The notes under the pieces were generated by a model. That model saw nothing but the letters and a program-made list of their open reading frames with translations. It ran no database searches and had not been told where the DNA came from. A stretch of DNA of 64,000 nt from contig NZ_WVUG01000013.1 in NCBI RefSeq assembly GCF_017614965.1, positions 1 to 64,000 on the forward strand, written 5' to 3'. Positions 17,613 through 26,452 of the stretch are shown in pieces; positions within the stretch are counted from its first letter, which is position 1, and each line of letters opens with the position of its first letter. Source of the DNA: Streptomyces griseorubiginosus. Lineage in GTDB: Bacteria > Actinomycetota > Actinomycetes > Streptomycetales > Streptomycetaceae. The position numbers were made by a program, and so were the translations under genes.

Positions 17613-18683
17613 ATGGTTGTGACCGGTCACACAAGCTCCGGCGGCCCTGCTGATCCGCAGGGGAGCCAGCAGAAGCCCGCCAGTATCCGTGATGTCGCCC
17701 AGGCGGCCGGCGTCTCCTACCAGACCGTTTCGAGGGTCATCAACGACCACCCGAACGTGAAGGAGGAGACCCGCCGCCGGGTCGAGGAGGCCATCGAGGC
17801 CCTCGGCTTCCGGCGCAACGCCACCGCGTTCGCGCTGGCCAGCGGCGTCACGAAGACGGTCACGGTCCTGACGTCCAACACCGTCCTCTACGGTTACGCA
17901 GCCACCCTGCAGGGCCTGGAGGAGGCCGCCCGCGCCGCGGGCTACTCGGTCGGCGTCCGGGTCCTGACCCCGGAGGACGACCTGGACCGTACGATCGCCA
18001 CCGCGGCCGCGGCCGGTGGCGGGCTGGTGGTGATCGGATTCGATCGGCTCGGCGCGGCGGCCCTGGACCGGGTCCCGTCCAACGTGCCCTGCGCCGCGGC
18101 TGTCGAAGCCCCGCCGCCGGGCCGTACACCTCCGCGTCCGGCGGTGTGGGTGGACGACCGTACGGCGTCCCGCGCCGCCACCGAGTACCTGCTTGACCTC
18201 GGTCACGAAACCGTCCACTATGTCGCGATTCCCGCGTCCACCGGCTCGCGGCGCTCGGCGGCACCCCGCGCCGAGGGCTGGCGGCAGGCCCTGGTGGCCG
18301 CAGGTGTCACCCCTCCGCCTCCCACCGGCAAGGGCTGGGACGCCCAGGCCGGTTACGACGCCGGCCGCAAGCTCGCCCGTGATCCTGGCGTCACCGCGAT
18401 CCTGTGCGGAAACGACGACCTGGCCCTGGGCGTCCTGCGCGCCCTGCACCACGCCGGCCGGTCCGTCCCCGGGGATGTCAGCGTCATCGGCTTCGACGAC
18501 GCCCCCCACTCGCAGTTCATCACACCCGCGCTCACCACGGTGCGCCTGGACTTCCAGGGGCTGGGCCGGTCCGCCTTCGGGCTCCTGCGCGGTCAGCTGG
18601 AATCCGACTTCCAGCCGCCCGAGCCCACGCTCGCCGGCCCCGAACTGGTCCGGCGCGAAAGCACGGGGAGCCGGGACGCATGA
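17613..18683 (+). CDS. LacI-family sugar-responsive repressor
   Basis: A 356-residue LacI regulator. The DNA-binding head is SIRDVAQAAGVSYQTVSRVI with the hinge helix RRVEEAIEALGFRRN. The periplasmic-binding-protein-like sensor domain ends with the typical ILCGNDDLALGVLRAL and VIGFDDAPHSQF segments. A ~20-residue leader precedes the HTH. The ATG at 17613 or GTG at 17619 are the only plausible starts and no clear ribosome-binding site precedes them, so a leaderless transcript is possible. The second operator overlaps this start. It probably represses the GH36 gene and the downstream transporter in the absence of the inducing sugar. Confidence 0.9.
   Translation: MVVTGHTSSGGPADPQGSQQKPASIRDVAQAAGVSYQTVSRVINDHPNVKEETRRRVEEAIEALGFRRNATAFALASGVTKTVTVLTSNTVLYGYAATLQGLEEAARAAGYSVGVRVLTPEDDLDRTIATAAAAGGGLVVIGFDRLGAAALDRVPSNVPCAAAVEAPPPGRTPPRPAVWVDDRTASRAATEYLLDLGHETVHYVAIPASTGSRRSAAPRAEGWRQALVAAGVTPPPPTGKGWDAQAGYDAGRKLARDPGVTAILCGNDDLALGVLRALHHAGRSVPGDVSVIGFDDAPHSQFITPALTTVRLDFQGLGRSAFGLLRGQLESDFQPPEPTLAGPELVRRESTGSRDA
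17617..17632. promoter_or_regulatory. LacI-type operator 2, inside the first LacI codons
   Basis: TTGTGACCGGTCACAC, containing a perfect 14-bp palindrome (TGTGACCGGTCACA), repeats operator 1 with a 27-bp period. It lies at codons 2-7 of the LacI gene, so binding would block initiation directly. Confidence 0.65.
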
Positions 18684-18773
18684 TCCGGGCCCGTGTACGC
18701 CTCTGCTCCGCCTCCACCGTCACCCCCCTTCACGACACCGCTCCGCCAACCCTCGCTTGCCTAAGGAAGATCC

Positions 18774-20084
18774 ATGAAAAGAGCCGTCTCCTCCCTCGCC
18801 GTCGTGTGTGCCCTCGGACTGGCCGCCACCGCCTGCAGTGACGCCACCGCCGGCAGCACCGGCGCCGCCCCGACCGGATCGGTCGACGCGACGGCGAGCC
18901 TGAAGGGCGTCAAGCTGACCATGTGGGTGGCGCAGAACAGCGTCACCGAGCCCAAGCAGGTCATCGACGCCTTCGAGAAGGCGACCGGAGCCACCGTCAC
19001 CACCCAGGTGATACCCGACCCCTACGAGTCGAACGTCCCCACCAAGCTCGCCTCCGGCGACAAGCCGGACCTGATGTTCTGGCAGCCCACGGGCAGCACC
19101 CTGCCGTTCATCCAGCCGGCCAAGAACCTGCTCCAACTGGACAACGAGGACTGGGTCTCCAAGCTCGGCACGACCGAGCAGAGCCTCGGCCAGGTCGACG
19201 GCCACCGCTACGCCGCCATCGTCACCAGCCCGGCCTCGCTGGGCGTCTACTACAACAAGGACGTCTTCAAGAAGGCGGGCATCACCAAGATGCCCACCAG
19301 CTACGACGACCTCCTCGCCACCGCCGCGACGATCAAGTCCAAGACGGGCGTCGCCCCGTTCTTCGAGGTCGGCGGCGACAAGTGGCCGCTGCAGTGGCAG
19401 GTCCAGCTGCAGATGACCGACCTGCCGCAGAGCTTCTGGGACAAGCTCAACAAGAACCAGGCCAAGTGGACCGACCCGGTCATCGTCAACGCGATCAAGA
19501 AGTACAAGGCGAAGGTCCTCGACGGCGGCCTGGCGCAGAAGAACTACAAGACGGCCACCTTCGTCGACCAGGGCAAGGCCATCCTGGACGGCAGCGCCGC
19601 CATGGCCGTCAACGTCACCTCGCTGCAGAGCGAGATCCAGGCCACCGCCAGCACCGCCGAGATGGACCAGAAGCTGGGCTGGTTCCCCGTCTCCAACAGC
19701 TCCGCCAAGGGCCTGTACTCGCCCGACCAGACCAACGGTGTCGTCGCCTTCAACACCGGTGACGCCAAGCGGCAGAACGCCGCCCGGCAGTTCCTGTCCT
19801 TCTGGCTCGGCAAGGACTACCCGGCCTACATCAAGGCCAACAAGGTCGTCTCGGTGGAGCCGTCCGTACCCAACCCCGCCGGCCTTCCCCAGACCGCCAT
19901 CGCCCAGGCCGACTCCCTCTCCACCGCGACCGGCGTGTTCCAGGTCAAGGCCCTGACCGCGCCCGACATGCACCTCGCCCTGGCCGACATGATCTACGGC
20001 AAGAAGACGCCGGAGCAGGTGGCGCAGGCCGCCGAGGACCAGTTCACGCAGGTCCTCAAGGCGCGCGGCGTGTCCGGCTTCTGA
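18774..20084 (+). CDS. Sugar ABC transporter substrate-binding lipoprotein
   Basis: A 436-residue family-1 extracellular solute-binding protein. It has a lipoprotein signal (KRAVSSLAVVCALGLAATAC, lipidated Cys21), then the MalE-like fold with KLTMWVAQNSVTEPKQVIDAF and LGVYYNKDVFKKAGI. It binds mono- or oligosaccharides and hands them to the permeases encoded next. A GGAAGATCC-like site precedes the ATG. The gene follows lacI by 90 bp and may be co-transcribed. The surrounding araBAD and glycosidase genes suggest an arabinose- or galactose-containing ligand. Confidence 0.9.
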   Translation: MKRAVSSLAVVCALGLAATACSDATAGSTGAAPTGSVDATASLKGVKLTMWVAQNSVTEPKQVIDAFEKATGATVTTQVIPDPYESNVPTKLASGDKPDLMFWQPTGSTLPFIQPAKNLLQLDNEDWVSKLGTTEQSLGQVDGHRYAAIVTSPASLGVYYNKDVFKKAGITKMPTSYDDLLATAATIKSKTGVAPFFEVGGDKWPLQWQVQLQMTDLPQSFWDKLNKNQAKWTDPVIVNAIKKYKAKVLDGGLAQKNYKTATFVDQGKAILDGSAAMAVNVTSLQSEIQATASTAEMDQKLGWFPVSNSSAKGLYSPDQTNGVVAFNTGDAKRQNAARQFLSFWLGKDYPAYIKANKVVSVEPSVPNPAGLPQTAIAQADSLSTATGVFQVKALTAPDMHLALADMIYGKKTPEQVAQAAEDQFTQVLKARGVSGF

Positions 20085-20108
20085 CCCTCCGTCCCCTTCG
20101 CCAGCCCC

Positions 20109-20143
20109 GCCCCGGGCTCCCTCACCGCCGTACAGCCCGGGGC
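20109..20143 (+). terminator. Stem-loop between binding-protein and permease genes
   Basis: A 10-bp GC stem (20109-20118 with 20134-20143) with a 15-nt loop, placed just after the binding-protein stop. In sugar ABC operons such hairpins protect the abundant binding-protein mRNA and attenuate permease expression. Confidence 0.5.
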
Positions 20144-20161
20144 CACCCACCGGAGGTAGAA

Positions 20162-21118
20162 GTGGCGGACACAGCCACCCTCGGCGTCACCGACGTCCAC
20201 CCCAGCAAGGAAGCGGGCCGTCCGTCCGGGCGCGCGCGCCGTCGCCGGCCGCGCGGCAAGCCCAACCAGCCGTGGTGGTTCGCCCTGCCCGCGCTCGCCG
20301 TGTTCGGCACCTTCTTCCTGCTGCCGAACCTGCTGAACTTCGTCTACCCGTTCACCGACTGGTCGGCGTTCCACCCGGACATCCACTTCGCCGGACTGTC
20401 CAACTTCCGCAGCGTCCTGCAGGACGGCTCGATGCTGAGGGACATCCGCATCACCGTCGAGTACGCGGTGCTGGTGGCCCTCTTCCAGAACGGTTTCGGA
20501 CTCGCCCTGGCCTTGCTGCTGGAGCGCGACACCCGCTTCAACCGCTTCTTCCGCGCCGTGTTTTTCCTCCCGGTGCTGATCTCGGCCCTCGCCGTCGGCT
20601 ACATCTTCCGCGCCCTGCTCGCCCAGGACGGCGCGCTCAACAGCGTCCTGTCCACCCTCATGGGACACCACGTCGACACCCCCTGGCTGGGGTCGACGAC
20701 CTGGACACTGGTCGTGGTGACCCTCATCCACGGCTGGAAGTGGATGGGGCTGGCCATGCTGATCTACCTGGCCGGTCTGAAGAGCATGCCGGGTGACGTC
20801 CTGGAGGCCGCCCGCATCGACGGGGCAGGCGCCTGGCGCACCTTCTGGTCCATCAGGTTCCCGCTGCTGGCGCCGGCGGTGACCTTCAACGTCACCACCG
20901 CCCTGATCGGCTCCATGAACACCTTCGACATCGTCCAGGCAACGACCGCCGGCGGCCCGGGCAGCGAGACCGAGGTGTTCAACATCTACATGTTCCGTGT
21001 CTTCGGACAGGGCCTGTACGCGCAGGCGTCCGCGATGAGCCTGGTGCTGTTCCTCATCGTCGTCGTCCTGGCCGTACCCGTCATCGTCGGTCTGCGTCGC
21101 AGGGAGAACAACCAGTGA
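20162..21118 (+). CDS. Sugar ABC transporter permease (MalF type)
   Basis: A 318-residue inner-membrane permease with a basic cytoplasmic N-terminus and six predicted helices. The first, starting at WWFALPALAVFGTFFLLPNL, is followed by a periplasmic loop. The EAA cytoplasmic loop (EAARIDGAGAWRTFWSIRF) contacts the ATPase. GTG start preceded by GGAGGTAGAA. Its stop overlaps the next permease start. No ATP-binding gene is in the operon, so it presumably uses a shared MsiK-type ATPase, as is usual for Streptomyces sugar importers. Confidence 0.92.
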   Translation: MADTATLGVTDVHPSKEAGRPSGRARRRRPRGKPNQPWWFALPALAVFGTFFLLPNLLNFVYPFTDWSAFHPDIHFAGLSNFRSVLQDGSMLRDIRITVEYAVLVALFQNGFGLALALLLERDTRFNRFFRAVFFLPVLISALAVGYIFRALLAQDGALNSVLSTLMGHHVDTPWLGSTTWTLVVVTLIHGWKWMGLAMLIYLAGLKSMPGDVLEAARIDGAGAWRTFWSIRFPLLAPAVTFNVTTALIGSMNTFDIVQATTAGGPGSETEVFNIYMFRVFGQGLYAQASAMSLVLFLIVVVLAVPVIVGLRRRENNQ

Positions 21119-21969
21119 CCGCCGTATCCGCGTTCGCCCCGGCACGCCCGAGCCTGCCGCGCTGGGTGCGCCCGGCCGTCGTCGTGGTCATCGCCGCCGT
21201 CACCATCGGCATCCCGCTCTGGCTCGTCGCGGTGACCTCCGTCAAGCCCCAGGCCGAGGCGATCAAGCCGAACCTGTCGCTGCCGCACCACGTGCAGGCC
21301 GCCGCCAACTACCGGCAGACCTTCGACCAGGGCAAGGTCATCCAGGGCTTCGTCAACAGCCTGCTGGTCGTGGTCCCCTCGGTCATCCTCGTCCTGCTGC
21401 TGGGCGCCGGTGCCGCATGGGTCTTCGCCCGCCGTACCGGCCGCCTGGTGGGCACCCTGTACGCACTGAGCATCAGCGGACTGCTGCTGCCGCCCGCGGT
21501 GATCACCATCGTCATGGAGCTGCGGCAACTCGGCCTCGCCGGAACCCAGTTGGGAATGATCGCGGTCTACACCGGGATGTACTTGTCCACGTCGATCTTC
21601 TTCATGACCGGCTTCATCCGCAACCTCCCCGAGGAACTGGAGGAGGCGGCACGCATGGACGGCGCGGGCCCGCCGAGGGTCTTCTTCCAGATCATCCTGC
21701 CCCTGCTGCGGCCGGTCATCGCCACCGCGACGATCATGGTGATGCTCTTCGCCTGGAGCGACATCTTCTACGCGTTCTTCGTCCTCGGCGGCGGCTCCAA
21801 GGCCACCCTGCCGCTCAACCTCTACCAGGTCGCCAACGCCCAGCTGTACCTGAACAACTGGCACCTGATCTTCGCCTACGTCGTGATGATGAGCCTTCCC
21901 ATGGTGGCGGTCTTCGTCGTCGCCCAGCGCCGGGTCGTCGCCGGCATCACCAGCGGAGCCGTCAAGTAG
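21115..21969 (+). CDS. Sugar ABC transporter permease (MalG type)
   Basis: A 284-residue second permease subunit with six hydrophobic helices and the EAA loop EEAARMDGAGPPRVFFQII. The GTG start overlaps the stop of the first permease (GTGA), so the two are translationally coupled. Together with the binding protein it forms a CUT1-type importer lacking a dedicated ATPase. A terminator-like hairpin follows. Confidence 0.92.
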   Translation: MTAVSAFAPARPSLPRWVRPAVVVVIAAVTIGIPLWLVAVTSVKPQAEAIKPNLSLPHHVQAAANYRQTFDQGKVIQGFVNSLLVVVPSVILVLLLGAGAAWVFARRTGRLVGTLYALSISGLLLPPAVITIVMELRQLGLAGTQLGMIAVYTGMYLSTSIFFMTGFIRNLPEELEEAARMDGAGPPRVFFQIILPLLRPVIATATIMVMLFAWSDIFYAFFVLGGGSKATLPLNLYQVANAQLYLNNWHLIFAYVVMMSLPMVAVFVVAQRRVVAGITSGAVK

Positions 21970-21986
21970 CCCCGCGCCCCTGATCC

Positions 21987-22014
21987 CCGGGGCGTGACTC
22001 CCCGCACGCCCCGG
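21987..22014 (+). terminator. Hairpin after the transporter operon
   Basis: A perfect 10-bp stem (21987-21996 with 22005-22014) and 8-nt loop, 18 bp after the permease stop and before the glycosidase gene. Confidence 0.55.
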
Positions 22015-22085
22015 CCTCTCACCCCTCGGTACCCCCGGTACCGCCCACGATCCTCCCGCAACGATGCGGTAGGCGGAGGACACGC

Positions 22086-24626
22086 ATGCCTCGAACCAAG
22101 CACAGATCAGGAACAGTCCGGCGCCTGACGGGCGTTGCCGCCTTCACCGCCGTCCTGATCGGTACGGCCCTGACCGGCCCGGCCGCCCACGCGGCCAACC
22201 CCCAGCTCACCGTCGACCTCGGCCAGACCACCGGCGCCGTCATGCACGGCGCCAACGGCACCCTGTACGGCCTCAGCGACGACGGCGTCCCCGGTGACAG
22301 CCTGCTTGCTCCCCTGCACATGACCTCGATCGTCCAGAAGGCACCCGACGGCGCGCAGCACCCCAACGGTGACGCCCTCGCCGTCAAGTCCTCCTACGAC
22401 CGCAACGGCGGCGGCGATGTCTACATCTACATGCAGGACATCTACGCCCAGTGGCCGTATGAGAACCTCGGCCTGAGCGACTACCTGTCCAAGGTCGACA
22501 CCATGGTCCGCAAGGTCGCCGCGCGCTCCGACGCGGCCGACTTCGTGTGGGTGCCGTTCAACGAGCCCGACGGCAATTGGTACTCGGGGCTGGGCAGTTC
22601 CAACACGACCACCTATACCAACGCACGCAACAGCTTCGAGAGCGACTGGACCACCGTCTACAACAAGATCCGGTCGATCATCCCGAACGCCCGGATCGCC
22701 GGTCCCAACGAGAGCAAGTGGGACGCCCGCCTCATGGGCGACTTCTACCCGTGGGCCAAGGCCAGCAACGTGCTGCCGGACGTGACGACCTGGCACGAAC
22801 TGGGCACCAGCTCCCTGTCCAACTTCGAGTCCCACCTCGCCGCCTACCGGACCATCGAAACGAACGCAGGCATCACCAAGCTGCCGGTCGACATCGACGA
22901 GTACGCCGGCCATCGTGACCAATCCGTGCCCGGTCAGATGGTCCAGTGGGTCTCGATGTTCGAGCGGAACAAGGTCTACGCCGACCAGGCGTACTGGGGC
23001 ATCGCCGGAAACCTCAACGACAACAACGCCCAGACCAACATCCCCAACGGCAACTGGTGGCTGCTGCGCTGGTACGCGGGTCTGAGCGGCCAGACGGTCA
23101 AGGTGACGCCGCCACAGCCCAACACCGCCGACACCCTCCAGGGCATCGCGTCGCTGGACACCAGCCGCAAGCAGGCCCAGGTGCTCCTCGGCGGCGCCTC
23201 CGGATCCGTGGACACCGTCATCCAGCACGTACCGTCGTCGTTCGGCAGCAGTGTAAACGTCACGGTGGAGCGCACCGCCTGGAGCGGCTACGAAGGGTCG
23301 GCCGCCGCGCCGGGCGTGGTGTCCCGCACCACCGCCACTGTCGCCGCCGACGGCAGTGTCACCGTGCCGCTGACCGGGCTGGACGCCATGTCGGCCTACC
23401 GCGTCACCGTCAACCCCGACGGCACCGGGACGCCCACCGCGGCGAGCCTGCCCTGGTCTGCGTCGTACGAGGCGGAGAACGCCACTATCACCAACGGCTC
23501 GGTCTACACCCAGAGCGACCTCGCCACCTCGGGCGGCAAGGACGTCGGCAGCCTGAACCAGTCCACCAGCAAGGTCGACTTCACCGTCAACGTCCCGTCC
23601 ACCGGAACGTACGACGTGAACGTCTTCTACGGCAACCAGTCCGGAGCACCCGCCACCCAGACCCTCACGGTCGACGGCGGCTCGGCGAAGACCGTCACCT
23701 ACGGCTCAACCCTGAGCTGGACCTACCGCGCCACGGCGAGCGTGCCCGTGTCCCTCTCGGCCGGCACCCACACCCTGACCCTGGCCAAGGGCACGAACGA
23801 GGTCACCCTCGACAAGATCGACGTCACCGCCTCGCCCACCCCGGACCCCGTCTACCCGGCCACGTACGCCGACATCACCGGATCCCCGTCGTACGACTAC
23901 TCCGCCTCGGGCATCAGCGGCGCCGGCGCCCTGGTACTGGGCTCCGGTGACAAGGCCGCTTTCGACGTCAACGCCCCGACCGACGGCTACTACACCGTGC
24001 ACGCCGACTACGCCTCCACCGGCGCCGGCACCCTCACCCTGGACGGCGCCACCGCCGCCACCCTGGCGTCGACCTCCGGCAGCCTCACCGACAAGTCCAT
24101 GAAGCTGTACCTGTCGGCGGGCAACAACCGCATCACCGCGACCGGTCCGGGCGCCGGCAGCCTGACCCTGCGAGACCTGCGCGTCACCGGAACGGTGGAC
24201 ACCACAGGCGTCTCAGCCTATGAGGCGGAGAACGCCACCCGCGCCGGGACCGCGGCGGTCTCCAGCAACACCTGGGCCTCCGGCAGCAAGGAGGTTGGCT
24301 ACATCGGCAACGGCTCCGGCAACACCCTCACCTTCCAGGTGAACGCCCCCGCGGCCGGGCGCTACGTGATGAACGTGCGCTACGCCAACGACGAAGTCGC
24401 CGGCTCTGGCAACTACAACACCAACATCATCTCCAGGGCGGCGAACATCACCGTCAACGGCACCACCCAGACAGTCATGTTCCGCAACTCCTACAGCTGG
24501 TCGAACTTCTGGGACCTCCCCGTCCCCGTCACCCTCAACGCCGGCACCAACACGATCTCCTTCGGCAACTCGTCGGCGTACGCGCCCGACCTCGACCGCA
24601 TCACGGTCGCACCGCTGAGTAGCTGA
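22086..24626 (+). CDS. Secreted GH39-like glycoside hydrolase with two CBM35-like modules
   Basis: An 846-residue exported enzyme. The signal peptide (1-37) ends near AHA-AN. A clan-A (beta/alpha)8 domain follows, with candidate acid/base Glu160 in WVPFNEPDG and nucleophile Glu272 in PVDIDEYAG, then a beta-sandwich to about residue 455. Two carbohydrate-binding modules start at SYEAENATI (about 462) and AYEAENATR (about 716). A further beta-rich segment lies between them. The catalytic pattern resembles GH39. Some GH39 enzymes of gut bifidobacteria release galactosyl- or arabinosyl-arabinose from arabinogalactan proteins, which fits the neighbouring GH36, importer and araBAD genes. Substrate is inferred from context. 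Confidence 0.8.
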   Translation: MPRTKHRSGTVRRLTGVAAFTAVLIGTALTGPAAHAANPQLTVDLGQTTGAVMHGANGTLYGLSDDGVPGDSLLAPLHMTSIVQKAPDGAQHPNGDALAVKSSYDRNGGGDVYIYMQDIYAQWPYENLGLSDYLSKVDTMVRKVAARSDAADFVWVPFNEPDGNWYSGLGSSNTTTYTNARNSFESDWTTVYNKIRSIIPNARIAGPNESKWDARLMGDFYPWAKASNVLPDVTTWHELGTSSLSNFESHLAAYRTIETNAGITKLPVDIDEYAGHRDQSVPGQMVQWVSMFERNKVYADQAYWGIAGNLNDNNAQTNIPNGNWWLLRWYAGLSGQTVKVTPPQPNTADTLQGIASLDTSRKQAQVLLGGASGSVDTVIQHVPSSFGSSVNVTVERTAWSGYEGSAAAPGVVSRTTATVAADGSVTVPLTGLDAMSAYRVTVNPDGTGTPTAASLPWSASYEAENATITNGSVYTQSDLATSGGKDVGSLNQSTSKVDFTVNVPSTGTYDVNVFYGNQSGAPATQTLTVDGGSAKTVTYGSTLSWTYRATASVPVSLSAGTHTLTLAKGTNEVTLDKIDVTASPTPDPVYPATYADITGSPSYDYSASGISGAGALVLGSGDKAAFDVNAPTDGYYTVHADYASTGAGTLTLDGATAATLASTSGSLTDKSMKLYLSAGNNRITATGPGAGSLTLRDLRVTGTVDTTGVSAYEAENATRAGTAAVSSNTWASGSKEVGYIGNGSGNTLTFQVNAPAAGRYVMNVRYANDEVAGSGNYNTNIISRAANITVNGTTQTVMFRNSYSWSNFWDLPVPVTLNAGTNTISFGNSSAYAPDLDRITVAPLSS

Positions 24627-24636
24627 TCGTAATGGA

Positions 24637-24664
24637 CGGCCGGGGTTCTGGAGGGCCCCGGCCG
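24637..24664 (+). terminator. Hairpin after the secreted glycosidase gene
   Basis: A perfect 9-bp stem (24637-24645 with 24656-24664) and 10-nt loop, 10 bp after the stop. It separates the glycosidase from the araB promoter region. Confidence 0.6.
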
Positions 24665-24686
24665 GACCTTGAAAGTGCATTCCCTC

Positions 24687-24711
24687 GTTCGGAACTTCGA
24701 ATGTCGTTCGA
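24687..24711. promoter_or_regulatory. Inverted repeats upstream of araB
   Basis: Two adjacent small palindromes, GTTC-G-GAAC (24687-24695) and TCGAA-TGTCG-TTCGA (24697-24711), lie 28-52 bp before the araB ATG. They are candidate operators for an arabinose regulator and do not resemble the LacI sites at 17590-17632. Confidence 0.4.
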
Positions 24712-24738
24712 CGTATTGGAACAGAAGGGCTCCCCGTA

Positions 24739-26427
24739 ATGAACCCCGCCCACCAGCAAGCACCCCACCCAGACGCCTACGTCGTCGGGGTCGACTTCGG
24801 AACCCTCTCCGGCCGCGCTGTGGTCGTCCGGGTCCGCGACGGCGCGGAGCTGGCGTCGGCGGAGCACCCGTACCGGCACGCGGTCCTGGACCGTGAGCTG
24901 CCCGACGGCACGCGGCTGCCCCCGGACTGGGCGCTGCAGGTGCCCTCGGACTACCTGGATGTGCTGCGCCATGCGGTGCCGGAGGCGCTGGCGGCTGCCG
25001 GTGTGCGGCCGGAGCAGGTGATCGGCATCGGCACGGATTTCACGGCGTGCACGGTGTTGCCGGTGCTGGCGGACGGGACGCCGCTGTGTGAGCTGCCGGA
25101 GTACGCCGCTCGTCCGCACGCCTATGTGAAGCTGTGGCGGCATCATGCCGCGCAGGGGCAGGCCGACCGGATCAACGCGCTGGCCGTGGAGCGCAAGGAG
25201 CCGTGGCTGGAGCGGTACGGCGGGAAGGTCTCCTCGGAGTGGGAGTTCGCCAAGGCGCTGCAGGTGCTGGAGGAGGATCCGGAGGTCTACCGGCGCATGG
25301 AGCGCTGGGTGGAGGCGGCGGACTGGATCGTGTGGCGGCTGTGCGGGGCTTACGTGCGCAACGCGTGTACCGCCGGGTACAAGGGCCAGTACCAGCAGGG
25401 GAGTTACCCCTCGTCTGACTACTTGGCGGCCCTGCACCCGGACTTCGCCGGCTTCGTCACGGACAAGCTGGACCAGCCTATCGGGCAACTCGGCGATACG
25501 GCAGGCACGTTGACCGCCGAAGCGGCGGCCTGGACCGGGCTGCCGGAGGGCATCACGGTCTGTGTCGGCAACGTCGACGCCCATGTCACCGCACCCGCCG
25601 CAGCGGCTGTGGAACGCGGACAGATGGTCGCCATCATGGGCACCTCCACCTGCCACATCATGAGCTCCGACCAGTACGGCACCGTCCCCGGTATGTGCGG
25701 GGTGGTGGACGGCGGGATCCTGCCGGGCTTGTGGGGCTACGAGGCGGGGCAGAGCGGAGTGGGGGACATCTTCGCCTGGTTCGTGCGCACCGGCTTCCCC
25801 GCGGAGTACGCGGAGCGGGCCGCTGCGGCCAGCCAGAGTCCGCACGAGTACCTGACCGATCTCGCGGCCGGGCAGAAGGTCGGCGAACACGGCCTGGTGG
25901 CCCTGGACTGGCACAGCGGCAACCGCTCCGTCCTGGTCGACCACGACCTCAGCGGTGTGATCGTCGGCCAGACCCTCTCGACGCGTCCGGAGGATGTCTA
26001 CCGGGCCCTGTTGGAGTCCACCGCGTTCGGCACGCGCACCATCATCGAGGCGTTCGAGCAGTCTGGGGTGCCGGTCGATGAGCTGATCATCGCGGGGGGT
26101 CTGACGAAGAACGCGCTGCTGATGCAGATCTACGCCGACGTCACCCGCCGCCCGCTGAGCATCATCGGCTCCGCCCAGGGCCCCGCGCTGGGCGCGGCCA
26201 TGCACGCCGCGGTCGCGGCCGGGGCGTATCCGGACATCCAGGCCGCCGCAGCCTCGATGGGCAAGGCCGAGCGGGGCGTGTACCAGCCCGACCCGGACCG
26301 CGCCCTGGCCTACGACCGCCTCTATGCCGAATACCGGCTGCTGCACGACTACTTCGGGCGCGGCACCAACGACGTCATGCACCGCCTGCACCGCCTGCGC
26401 CGTCTGCGCGCCGAGGCCTCCGCCTGA
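24739..26427 (+). CDS. araB: Ribulokinase AraB
   Basis: A 562-residue FGGY kinase with the phosphate-binding GVDFGTLSGRAVVV, the AraB-typical IGTDFTACTVLP, VGNVDAHVTAP, and the C-terminal ATP motif IAGGLTKNALLMQIYADV. Length matches family norms. It phosphorylates L-ribulose (product of AraA) to L-ribulose 5-phosphate in the cytoplasm. It is first in the araB-araA-araD operon (25- and 28-bp gaps). An AGAAGGGCTCC sequence precedes the ATG. Confidence 0.95.
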   Translation: MNPAHQQAPHPDAYVVGVDFGTLSGRAVVVRVRDGAELASAEHPYRHAVLDRELPDGTRLPPDWALQVPSDYLDVLRHAVPEALAAAGVRPEQVIGIGTDFTACTVLPVLADGTPLCELPEYAARPHAYVKLWRHHAAQGQADRINALAVERKEPWLERYGGKVSSEWEFAKALQVLEEDPEVYRRMERWVEAADWIVWRLCGAYVRNACTAGYKGQYQQGSYPSSDYLAALHPDFAGFVTDKLDQPIGQLGDTAGTLTAEAAAWTGLPEGITVCVGNVDAHVTAPAAAAVERGQMVAIMGTSTCHIMSSDQYGTVPGMCGVVDGGILPGLWGYEAGQSGVGDIFAWFVRTGFPAEYAERAAAASQSPHEYLTDLAAGQKVGEHGLVALDWHSGNRSVLVDHDLSGVIVGQTLSTRPEDVYRALLESTAFGTRTIIEAFEQSGVPVDELIIAGGLTKNALLMQIYADVTRRPLSIIGSAQGPALGAAMHAAVAAGAYPDIQAAAASMGKAERGVYQPDPDRALAYDRLYAEYRLLHDYFGRGTNDVMHRLHRLRRLRAEASA

Positions 26428-26452
26428 ACCACCCTTGTGAAAGGACATCGCC

